Shown piece by piece: positions 6,943 through 12,987 of a stretch of DNA of 20,564 nt. The DNA lies in NCBI GenBank assembly GCA_964384555.1, contig CAYLLA010000031.1:1-20564 (forward strand). The letters are read 5' to 3'. The notes under the pieces are model-generated. The model was given only the letters and a program-made list of their open reading frames with translations. It had not been told where the DNA came from and did no database searches. Each line of letters begins with the position of its first letter. The first letter of the stretch is position 1. A program made the position numbers and the translations under genes. Origin of the DNA: CAG-390 sp964384555. GTDB lineage: Bacteria; Bacillota; Clostridia; Oscillospirales; CAG-272.

Positions 6943-8130
6943 TCAGTCGGTATACCGTCCGCCTATCATCACGCGGTCGATATCTATCCGCCCCGCGGCC
7001 TCATTTACATCGGCAAACAAAAGGTCTGCAAACGCGCCCGGGGAGATGACACCAACCTCGCCCTCAAGGCCCACCTCGGCGGCGGGATTGCGCGTGGCGG
7101 CCAATATGGCATCCGAAAGCTTGATGCCGGTAAAGCGGGCAAGATTTTCTACCGCGCGGTGCAGATCGAGCGTACTGCCCGCAAGCGCGCCCTCCGGCGT
7201 TCTGGCCACGCCGCCGCGAACACAGGCATGCGTGCCGGCTATCATATAGTCACCATCGGGTGCGCCCGCGGCGGCCATTGAATCACTTATCAAAACCAGC
7301 TTTTCAAGACCGATATTTTTCAGCGTAAATGCTACCATATGGGGAGAGACATGCATACCATCGCAGATAAGCTCGCAATACCCGCCGCTCATAAGTGCCG
7401 CCGCGACCGCTCCGCCCTCTCTGTGGTGGATCTGCGGCATGGCATTATAAAGATGGGTAAAGCTGACACCAAACTTGCGCCATGCATCCATGGCTTGATC
7501 AAAGGTGGCATTGGTATGGCCCAGCCCCAGAGTTATACCATGTTCACGAGCACGCTCGGCAAACTCGCGCCCGCCGTCAAGCTCAAGTGCAACTGTCATA
7601 TGAAGCGGCGCTCCGGCACTCTCCGCAAACCGCTCAAGCTCCTCGATATTCGGCGCGGCAAGCAGCTCTGCGGCGTGTGCACCCCGCTTTGATGGGTTGA
7701 GATATCTGCCCTCAAGATGTGTACCAAGGAAGCGTGCACCATCAGATTTGGCGCCCGACAGCTCGCGGATAAGCGCGGCGGATGTGCAAAGCTCATCAAA
7801 CGGAGCAGAGGCCAGCGTTGGGAAAAGAGATGTAACTCCCGCCGCGGCATATGAACGCGCGGCACGAAGCATTCCCTCTCTGTCAGAAAAATTAAAATCC
7901 TCACAGGCGCGCCCGTGGGTATGTACATCCACAAATCCGGGGATAAGATATCTGCCGCCCGCATCTATGCTCATCTCGGATTGAGGTAAGTGGGCATAAG
8001 CATGCCGCGCCTCGGGCAACACCTCAATTATCCTACCCTCTCCCTCCGAGCCACCGATAAGCAACGCGCCCTCAAAAAAGCTACGCGCCGCCGAGTCATA
8101 TATCAGCGCATTTTGTATAAGTGTACGCAC
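6943..8130 (-). CDS. nagA: N-acetylglucosamine-6-phosphate deacetylase
   Basis: The 395-residue protein removes acetate from GlcNAc-6-phosphate in amino-sugar catabolism and cell-wall recycling. Family landmarks are HTHG (70-73), the HLEG metal ligand Glu140 followed by a GAH segment, metal histidines His205 (LGHTNA) and His226 (THLYNAM), His260 in CDGMHVSP, and catalytic Asp282 in LISDS. The start is GTG at 8130, with GGAGGAG 8 nt upstream. A longer open frame to 8322 has no site and would cover the promoter. The start at 8130 also gives the normal length of about 390 residues. The gap to metG is 74 nt, so nagA-metG-tatD may be partly co-transcribed. No nagB is adjacent. Confidence 0.92.
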   Translation of the reverse strand: MRTLIQNALIYDSAARSFFEGALLIGGSEGEGRIIEVLPEARHAYAHLPQSEMSIDAGGRYLIPGFVDVHTHGRACEDFNFSDREGMLRAARSYAAAGVTSLFPTLASAPFDELCTSAALIRELSGAKSDGARFLGTHLEGRYLNPSKRGAHAAELLAAPNIEELERFAESAGAPLHMTVALELDGGREFAERAREHGITLGLGHTNATFDQAMDAWRKFGVSFTHLYNAMPQIHHREGGAVAAALMSGGYCELICDGMHVSPHMVAFTLKNIGLEKLVLISDSMAAAGAPDGDYMIAGTHACVRGGVARTPEGALAGSTLDLHRAVENLARFTGIKLSDAILAATRNPAAEVGLEGEVGVISPGAFADLLFADVNEAAGRIDIDRVMIGGRYTD

Positions 8131-8217
8131 AAAAAAGCTCCTCCGTTTAACAGTTAAAAAGCAGGTCGGGTGACTGTGGAGTCGCCTGTCCCCGGCGATC
8201 TTTTTTCTTATTTTATT

Positions 8218-8246
8218 ATTATAATGCAAAACTCGCACAAAAGCAA
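8218..8246 (-). promoter_or_regulatory. Sigma-A promoter of nagA
   Basis: TTGCTT (8241-8246) and TATAAT (8218-8223) are 17 nt apart on the minus strand. The leader between about 8211 and 8130 contains a TCGCC/GGCGA hairpin and an overlapping imperfect GGCGACT/AGTCACC stem; no known riboswitch or amino-sugar element was recognised. A TATAAT on the plus strand overlaps the same site but lacks a matching -35. Confidence 0.72.
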
Positions 8247-8401
8247 GATGTTTTTGGAGCTTTATCGCTTTTTTTGCCCCAAAGAGGCTAAAATCGACCC
8301 CCTCGGCACTGTTTTGCGGCATAAAAGCCTGAACTGCGGCATAAATATCGGCAGGGAAAGAGGCGGGACGATATGATCACGTGTCCGGAAGGAGACAACG
8401 A

Positions 8402-8953
8402 ATGAGCAATTACACGAGAGATGCGAAAATTAAAAAAGGCGGGCGGCTCGGACGGCATCGTTTACCGTTCGCACCTTGGATCATCACATTGATAACGCTA
8501 ATAACAACTGCTGTCTGCCTTGGAGGTTGCCGTGATGCGCCGACGGCAGATGAGCTTGTGCGAGCGGCGCTTGACGAATGCCGCAGTCACCCTGCGGGGA
8601 TCCTATATACTACAGCGGCAGAGCCGGGAGCGACGGATCTGCTTGATGCCGAAATGCTGGCAGGGCTTTTCGGGGACGGCGACAGGCTGCCGGACGTATT
8701 AGATAAAATAAACTCCGCGGCTGTCTTTTTGCCCACCCGCGGAGGTGCGTTTGAGATAGCCGTGATAGAGGTCGCATCCTCCGCCGATACCGCCGAGGTC
8801 GCACGCCTTTGCCTTGAACGCACAGATCAAGTGGCCGCGCTTCCGGAGACCGGCCGCGCGGAGCGGGAGGTGTTTATATGCGGAAGATATGTGATATCCC
8901 TGCTCTGCCCCGACCGCGAGCGCGTGCGGGCGGCCGTTACCGCTGCCATGTAG
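8402..8953 (+). CDS. Lipoprotein, DUF4358-like
   Basis: The 183-residue product has a Lys/Arg-rich N-terminus, one hydrophobic segment (WIITLITLITTAVC) and a lipobox LGGC, so it is probably a lipid-anchored extracytoplasmic protein. The mature part resembles DUF4358 proteins: a short acidic segment, an AVF-like strand followed by EIAVIEVASSADTAEV, a helix, and a last strand GRYVISLLCPDRERV. The function of that family is not known. The ATG at 8402 is chosen over the GTG at 8381 because GGAAGGAGA lies 6-8 nt upstream of it. It stands alone, divergent from nagA and convergent with spoVAC, and ends in TAG. The family call is moderate; the lipoprotein call is stronger. Confidence 0.72.
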   Translation: MSNYTRDAKIKKGGRLGRHRLPFAPWIITLITLITTAVCLGGCRDAPTADELVRAALDECRSHPAGILYTTAAEPGATDLLDAEMLAGLFGDGDRLPDVLDKINSAAVFLPTRGGAFEIAVIEVASSADTAEVARLCLERTDQVAALPETGRAEREVFICGRYVISLLCPDRERVRAAVTAAM

Positions 8954-8957
8954 ACCG

Positions 8958-8991
8958 ATGCACCGAGGGTGTGGGTGCATCCTCGGTGCAT
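8958..8991 (+). terminator. Terminator hairpin between the lipoprotein gene and spoVAC
   Basis: ATGCACCGAGG (8958-8968) pairs perfectly with 8981-8991 around a 12-nt loop, only 4 nt after the TAG of the lipoprotein gene. The plus-strand sequence that follows is T-rich but interrupted, with a run of seven Ts about 30 nt later. It lies between convergent genes and may also protect the spoVAC transcript end. Confidence 0.65.
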
Positions 8992-9030
8992 GATAGTTGC
9001 TTTTGTTTTATATTTTTTTGAAGTTTTACT

Positions 9031-9486
9031 TTATGCGGCGGAGCTTATCAAGCGCACTATCCAATATATTACTCCGCAGACCGCACCGGAGAGCGTGCCG
9101 TAAAGCAAAACAGGACCCGCAACTGTGAATATCTTTGCGCCAAGGCCGAGTATCATCCCCTCATCTCGGCTGTCGATGGCGGCGGAGACAACGGAATTTG
9201 CAAAGCCGGTTATCGGCACGAGCGTTCCCGCCCCTGCGTGCTTTGCGATCCTGTCAAACACACCAATGGCAGTCATCACCGCCGCCGCGAGGATCAAAAG
9301 CACAGAGGTAAGAAGACCGCCGTCATCTTCCGTCATTCCCAATGCTCGCCAAAGCTGATTTGCGCCCTCCGCTACGGCACATATAAGCCCGCCGACGAGA
9401 AAAGCCTTGAGCGAGTTTTTCACTATCGGGCTTTTCGGCGCATGCGCATCGGCATATTTTTTATATTTTTCGCTTCCTATATCCAT
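9031..9486 (-). CDS. spoVAC: Stage V sporulation protein AC (SpoVAC)
   Basis: The 151-residue membrane protein has the SpoVAC signature: an N-terminal PKSPIVKNSLKAFLVGGLIC segment, a second hydrophobic helix (LTSVLLILAAAVMTAIGVF), the GTLVPITGFANSVVS motif, and LGLGAKIFTVAGPVLLYG in the last helical region. In Bacillus SpoVAC is an inner-spore-membrane channel protein needed for uptake and release of dipicolinic acid. Usually spoVAC is followed by spoVAD and spoVAE; here the next gene downstream is on the opposite strand, so this copy stands without those partners. It follows the helical protein gene by 49 nt, probably as an operon. The ribosome-binding site is weak. Confidence 0.9.
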   Translation of the reverse strand: MDIGSEKYKKYADAHAPKSPIVKNSLKAFLVGGLICAVAEGANQLWRALGMTEDDGGLLTSVLLILAAAVMTAIGVFDRIAKHAGAGTLVPITGFANSVVSAAIDSRDEGMILGLGAKIFTVAGPVLLYGTLSGAVCGVIYWIVRLISSAA

Positions 9487-9532
9487 TATATATCTTTATC
9501 GACCCCCCGCTGATGAGGTGTTTTAACATGCA

Positions 9533-9555
9533 GACTCAAAGAAAAGCTTTGAGTC
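9533..9555 (-). repeat. 9-bp hairpin overlapping the stop codon of the ferritin-like gene
   Basis: GACTCAAAG and CTTTGAGTC pair around a 5-nt loop, across the final codons and TGA of the upstream gene. No T-run follows. It lies between the two genes of the unit and could affect mRNA stability or spoVAC translation. Confidence 0.5.
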
Positions 9556-10078
9556 GCTCGGCGGAGTCCTCCTCAAAGCTTACCGTCTCACGTGCCAGTG
9601 TTACCGCCTCGCGGTCGGGACATGCCCCCGCCTCCTCGGCGGATATCGAGCGGCGCAGATCGGTAATGCCCATATTTGCACCCTGTATCATCATCTCGGC
9701 AATATGCGGGTCGGATGAGTCTGTCATCGTGTTCACTGCCATGCTCATCTTTACCGCCGCCTTGGTGAGCGCACCCTCCTCACGTGGTTCCTCCCCGCGC
9801 TCGCGGGAGAGCTTGGCGGCGCGGGAGGCCAGTGCCTCATATCGGTTAAGTTCGGAGGTCATCTCAAGCTTCAACCTCTCGTCCTTGGCGTGCCCCAAAA
9901 GGTCGATTATCGAATCCGCTCCCATCTTTGTGTTTTTGTAGACATCCGCGGCCAAGGTGGATGCCCCGCCCTTGGCTTTTTCCTTTTGGCAATTGCCGCG
10001 GCAGTTATCGCCCGCGGCTGCCGTGCTTTTGCTTTGGTTCTCTTCATCTTTGCTGTTCATCTTGCTCATTTTACTCAT
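9536..10078 (-). CDS. Ferritin-like four-helix protein, unknown function
   Basis: The 180-residue protein starts with about 40 low-complexity polar residues (many Ser, Lys, Asn, with CRGNC), followed by a helical domain: DVYKNTKMGADSIIDLL, a Glu/Arg-rich helix ending LNRYEALASRA, a helix around AVKMSMAVNTMTD, and SDPHIAEMMIQGANMGITDL before a final amphipathic helix. I recall similar uncharacterised proteins in many Clostridia with the same N-T-(M/L)-x-D and HIAEMMIxG-x-xMG motifs, possibly ferritin-like bundles, but no function is established. The ATG at 10078 has TGAGG 7 nt upstream; in-frame ATGs at codons 4 and 7 are alternatives. It appears to be the first gene of a unit with spoVAC. Confidence 0.75.
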   Translation of the reverse strand: MSKMSKMNSKDEENQSKSTAAAGDNCRGNCQKEKAKGGASTLAADVYKNTKMGADSIIDLLGHAKDERLKLEMTSELNRYEALASRAAKLSRERGEEPREEGALTKAAVKMSMAVNTMTDSSDPHIAEMMIQGANMGITDLRRSISAEEAGACPDREAVTLARETVSFEEDSAERLKAFL

Positions 10079-10174
10079 TACAAAACCTCAAGTCTTTCTA
10101 TCGTTTGATCTTTTTTCATCATCAGCCGCCGTGCGGCGGCATCTGCCGTTATAATTATCCCCCGCCGCGAAAAA

Positions 10175-10228
10175 ATTATACCAAACGTGTAAAAACCCCT
10201 TGACATGGTAGGAAATACGTGGTATAAT
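10175..10228. promoter_or_regulatory. Divergent promoter region with inverted repeat
   Basis: ATTATACCA (10175-10183) is matched by its complement TGGTATAAT (10220-10228), and AACGTG/ACGTGG segments just inside extend the symmetry. Each arm contains a TGGTATAAT extended -10 box pointing outward: one towards nifS, one towards the ferritin-like gene. The plus-strand promoter also has TTGACA; the minus one lacks a good -35. The layout suggests joint control of both units, possibly by one DNA-binding protein, which is inference. Confidence 0.6.
10200..10228 (+). promoter_or_regulatory. Perfect consensus sigma-A promoter of nifS-iscU
   Basis: TTGACA (10200-10205), a 17-nt spacer, and TATAAT (10223-10228) with an upstream TG. 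Transcription should begin near 10235, leaving a leader of about 80 nt. In it, AACCC (10236-10240) can pair with GGGTT (10250-10254), and a hairpin at 10261-10281 pairs GCCGA and CCG with CGG and TCGGC. Confidence 0.9.
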
Positions 10229-10313
10229 GTTATCAACCCCCAAGGATGGTGGGTTAATATGCCGACCGAGAACGGCTCGGCATGCATATGATGCAAACGA
10301 AAGGAATAACAAC

Positions 10314-11501
10314 ATGCAGATATACGCAGACAATGCCGCAACTACCAAAATGAGTCGCACGGCGATAGATGCTATGCTACCGTACATGGACGGAATATAT
10401 GCCAATCCATCAAGCCTGCACTCGGCGGGACAAGCCGCCGCCGAGGCACTGGCGGATACCAGAGAGAGGATAGCCGCAAGGCTTGGATGTTCCGCGCGTG
10501 AGATATTATTCACTTCCGGCGGCAGTGAGGCAGACAATCAAGCACTGATAAGTGCCGCCGCCATCGGCGAACGGAACGGCAAAAAGCATATCATTTCAAC
10601 GGCATTTGAACACCATGCCGTGCTGCACACACTTGACCGCTTGAGATCCCGTGGTTTTGAGATAGAATTACTGCCGGTAGGGCGAAACGGTCAGGTGAGC
10701 GCAAAGGATGTTGCGGCGGCAATACGGCCGGACACCTGCCTTGTGAGCATTATGTACGCCAACAACGAGATAGGCTCGATAATGCCGATAGGCGAGATAG
10801 GCCGCGTATGCCGCGAGCGCGGAGTGATATTTCACACCGATGCGGTGCAGGCGGCGGGGCATTTGCCGATAAATGTGCGTGAGCAGAACATCGATATGCT
10901 CTCGCTGTCGGCGCACAAGTTTCATGGTCCGAAGGGCGCGGGCGTGCTTTACGCACGGCGCGGGATACCGCTTACAAACCTCATTGACGGCGGTGCACAG
11001 GAGCGCGGCAAGCGCGGCGGTACGGAAAATCTGCCCGCCATCATGGGCATGGCCGCGGCACTTGACGAGGCATGCGAGCATATGGACGAGAACACCACAC
11101 GCATCAGCGCGATGCGCGACAGGCTGATTGCGGGACTTAGCAACATACCGCACTCGGTGCTGAACGGTGACCGCACACACCGCCTACCTGGGAACGTTCA
11201 CTTTTGCTTTGAGGGGATAGAGGGCGAGAGTTTGCTTTTGATGCTTGATGCGCACGGAATATGCGCCTCCTCCGGCTCTGCCTGTACATCAGGCTCGCTT
11301 GACCCGAGCCATGTCCTGCTGGCGATCGGTCACCCGCACGAGATAGCGCACGGGTCGCTGCGGCTCTCGCTCGGCGATGATAACACCGATGCCGACATCG
11401 ATACCATGCTCCGTGTGATACCCGAAGTGGTTAGCTACCTGCGCGGCATATCCCCGCTCTGGCGCGAAAAATGCAACGGTGAAAGACCGTTTTTGATATG
11501 A
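10314..11501 (+). CDS. nifS: Cysteine desulfurase (NifS/IscS, group I)
   Basis: The 395-residue PLP enzyme converts cysteine to alanine and hands the sulfur to a scaffold protein. Visible features are YADNAATT at the N-terminus, TSGGSEADN, EHHAV (100-101 histidines), the PLP lysine Lys202 in SLSAHKFHGPKG, the GTEN segment, and the mobile-loop catalytic Cys324 in ASSGSACTSG, which is the group I type. The start is ATG 10314, with AAAGGA 8-9 nt upstream; an upstream in-frame ATG at 10227 overlaps the -10 box and is excluded. The partner scaffold gene follows after 96 nt in the same direction, so the pair forms a minimal Fe-S assembly operon without an IscR-type regulator in view. Confidence 0.94.
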   Translation: MQIYADNAATTKMSRTAIDAMLPYMDGIYANPSSLHSAGQAAAEALADTRERIAARLGCSAREILFTSGGSEADNQALISAAAIGERNGKKHIISTAFEHHAVLHTLDRLRSRGFEIELLPVGRNGQVSAKDVAAAIRPDTCLVSIMYANNEIGSIMPIGEIGRVCRERGVIFHTDAVQAAGHLPINVREQNIDMLSLSAHKFHGPKGAGVLYARRGIPLTNLIDGGAQERGKRGGTENLPAIMGMAAALDEACEHMDENTTRISAMRDRLIAGLSNIPHSVLNGDRTHRLPGNVHFCFEGIEGESLLLMLDAHGICASSGSACTSGSLDPSHVLLAIGHPHEIAHGSLRLSLGDDNTDADIDTMLRVIPEVVSYLRGISPLWREKCNGERPFLI

Positions 11502-11597
11502 CGCGGCGGATAACGTCACAAAAAAGGACACAACGACTGACCGATAACATTAGGTTCAACACTATTTTATAACAAGTATAACAAGAGGAAAAACAAA

Positions 11598-12053
11598 ATG
11601 GCACTTTACAGCGAAAAGGTAATGGATCACTTTATGCACCCGCGCAATGTCGGCATTATAGAGGATGCCGACGGTGTTGGCGAGGTGGGCAACGCCAAAT
11701 GCGGCGATATAATGAAGATATATCTCAAGATAAACGATGACATAATAACAGATGCAAAATTTGAGACCTTTGGGTGCGGATCGGCTATCGCATCAAGCTC
11801 GATGGCGACGGAAATGATCAAGGGCAAGCCGATAGCAGAGGCGCTGACCGTTACGAACAAAGCGGTGACCGAGGCGCTTGACGGTCTGCCCGCGCACAAG
11901 ATACACTGCTCGGTACTGGCAGAGGAGGCCATAAGAGCTGCCCTGCGCGACTACTACGAGCGCCGCGGCCTTGATTATGACCGTTCGCTCCTCGGCTGCG
12001 GCTCATGCTGTGCGCATGAACATGAGCATGAGCACGAGTCCGTCGCAGAATGA
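11598..12053 (+). CDS. iscU: Fe-S cluster assembly scaffold (IscU/NifU N-terminal type)
   Basis: The 151-residue protein has the three cluster cysteines of IscU, Cys35 in NAKCGD with Asp37, Cys60 in FGCGSAIASSS, and Cys104 in IHCSVLAEEA. It assembles [2Fe-2S] clusters from NifS-derived sulfur and iron. The last 18 residues are unusual: GCGSCC followed by four His-Glu repeats, a likely metal-binding tail. AAGAGGA lies about 9 nt upstream of the ATG. It is the second gene after nifS. No terminator with a clear T-run was found after it. Confidence 0.94.
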   Translation: MALYSEKVMDHFMHPRNVGIIEDADGVGEVGNAKCGDIMKIYLKINDDIITDAKFETFGCGSAIASSSMATEMIKGKPIAEALTVTNKAVTEALDGLPAHKIHCSVLAEEAIRAALRDYYERRGLDYDRSLLGCGSCCAHEHEHEHESVAE

Positions 12054-12344
12054 TACACCTCCCCAAAAGCGGACAAAAATGCAATCTCCCTGCCGTGGTG
12101 TTGCAACATCTGCGCGGCGGGGAGCGGCAAGCGCGGTTTTATCATTTGGCCACAACGGCAGTGTTTTTTTGAATTTTGCAACTTGCATTTCGATTTTGCA
12201 AGTTGCGCCGAGGGAGCGTGCGATGGGCAAAAGTTTGTGAAAGCGCTGTCAAAGATAGCGAAAAAGCGGCTCTTTTAAGCGTTTTTTGTGCACATCGCTG
12301 TGTTTTTGCCGATATTTTTATTGATATTTAGTGTACACCGCCTA
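12054..12344. other. Intergenic region with an inverted repeat, no recognised gene
   Basis: No supported ORF. GCAACTTGCA (12178-12187) pairs perfectly with TGCAAGTTGC (12197-12206) around a 9-nt loop; a run of seven Ts precedes rather than follows it on the plus strand. The region becomes AT-rich near the next promoter. GTGTACAC (12331-12338) is a small palindrome 7 nt upstream of the next -35 box and is echoed by GTGTATAC at the -10 box. Confidence 0.5.
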
Positions 12345-12373
12345 TTGCAAAAAAGCGGCGAATGGTGTATACT
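12345..12373 (+). promoter_or_regulatory. Sigma-A promoter upstream of the doubtful ORF and the liv operon
   Basis: TTGCAA (12345-12350), a 17-nt spacer and TATACT (12368-12373). An inverted repeat spans the promoter: GTGTACACC (12331-12339) and GGTGTATAC (12364-12372), with GCC and GGC inside it, so an operator for a repressor is possible. The expected start of transcription is about 12380. Confidence 0.72.
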
Positions 12374-12404
12374 TATAGCATCATTTTAAAGGAGTTTTGC
12401 AAGA

Positions 12405-12755
12405 ATGAAAAACAATTATGCGAAAACAGCATATTGTGCATCGTCCACAGCGGCGACTTCTTTTGATGCGCGTTCATGCGCCAATGCAACTCCTGCCTGC
12501 AATGATGCCTCCGTTATATGCAATGAGAAAGACACCACCGCTGCGGTGTCTTTTTCTCTTGCCATAATTATTATGCTTGTAGCCATAGCTGTAGCTGTAC
12601 GAATTACCCTTGCGGCAGTCGTACACTGCTGCATTATTATAAGCCTTGCCGCCGTAATTATTATTTCGGCTGTACGACTTAACGGCATTAGCATACGCTC
12701 CTTTGTAGCCCAGGCTTTACCGCAGGATAAAAAACCAATGATACCCTCTTGGTGA
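12405..12755 (+). CDS. Doubtful small ORF, possibly a membrane peptide
   Basis: This 116-codon ORF has a promoter, AAAGGAG (12389-12395) 9 nt upstream of the ATG, and a terminator 49 nt after its stop, all of which support it. The predicted product has a polar N-terminal part with four spaced cysteines (11, 25, 32, 39) and then two hydrophobic stretches of Ile/Val/Ala (about 49-69 and 69-91). I recognise no family. Against it, a hairpin with a T-run (12528-12555) lies inside the ORF, and the opposite strand is also open in two frames: one giving a 90-codon ORF with AAAGGAG before its ATG (12416-12688), another a Tyr/Asn/Gly-rich sequence with no start codon. It may be a real small gene, a leader ORF, or non-coding. 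Confidence 0.38.
   Translation: MKNNYAKTAYCASSTAATSFDARSCANATPACNDASVICNEKDTTAAVSFSLAIIIMLVAIAVAVRITLAAVVHCCIIISLAAVIIISAVRLNGISIRSFVAQALPQDKKPMIPSW
12528..12555 (+). terminator. Intrinsic terminator-like hairpin inside the doubtful ORF
   Basis: AAAGACACC (12528-12536) pairs with GGTGTCTTT (12545-12553) around an 8-nt loop, followed by TTCTCTT. The A-tract and T-tract make it look bidirectional. If it works, it would stop transcripts from the promoter at 12345-12373 after about 175 nt. Confidence 0.6.
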
Positions 12756-12803
12756 TACCAAGCACAAGAAATTACTCCCAAGGGATCAAGGTCAACGGTC
12801 TTT

Positions 12804-12834
12804 GCGGTCTTGCCACGGCAGGATCGCTTTTTTT
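12804..12834 (+). terminator. Intrinsic terminator upstream of livJ
   Basis: GCGGTCTTGCC (12804-12814) pairs with GGCAGGATCGC (12817-12827) as 11 bp with two G-U pairs, followed directly by seven Ts (12828-12834). It stands 154 nt before the livJ start. It ends the doubtful ORF's unit or acts as an attenuator of the liv operon. Confidence 0.78.
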
Positions 12835-12987
12835 CTTTGATCTTCACTCCGCGGTCACAGTACAGAGACCGCCGAAAAGCAGATCAAAAAAAGACCGCAG
12901 GTCCTGAAAAGCAAGCCAAAAAGGCCCCGCCTAACCCCGGGATCGATTTAATAAAAACGACACTATTTTTTCAAGGAGAAAACCACC

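Noticed and set aside
8131..8322. A longer NagA N-terminus from 8322
   Set aside because: The extra 64 residues cover the promoter and leader, are unlike NagA, and the GTG at 8130 has a strong GGAGGAG site.
11971..12240. An 89-codon plus-strand frame overlapping the end of iscU
   Set aside because: Out-of-frame with iscU, low-complexity Ser/Ala/Arg composition and no translation signals.
12756..12987. T-box or known amino-acid riboswitch before livJ
   Set aside because: No AGGGTGG-like T-box core or other motif that I know was found, although the region can fold.
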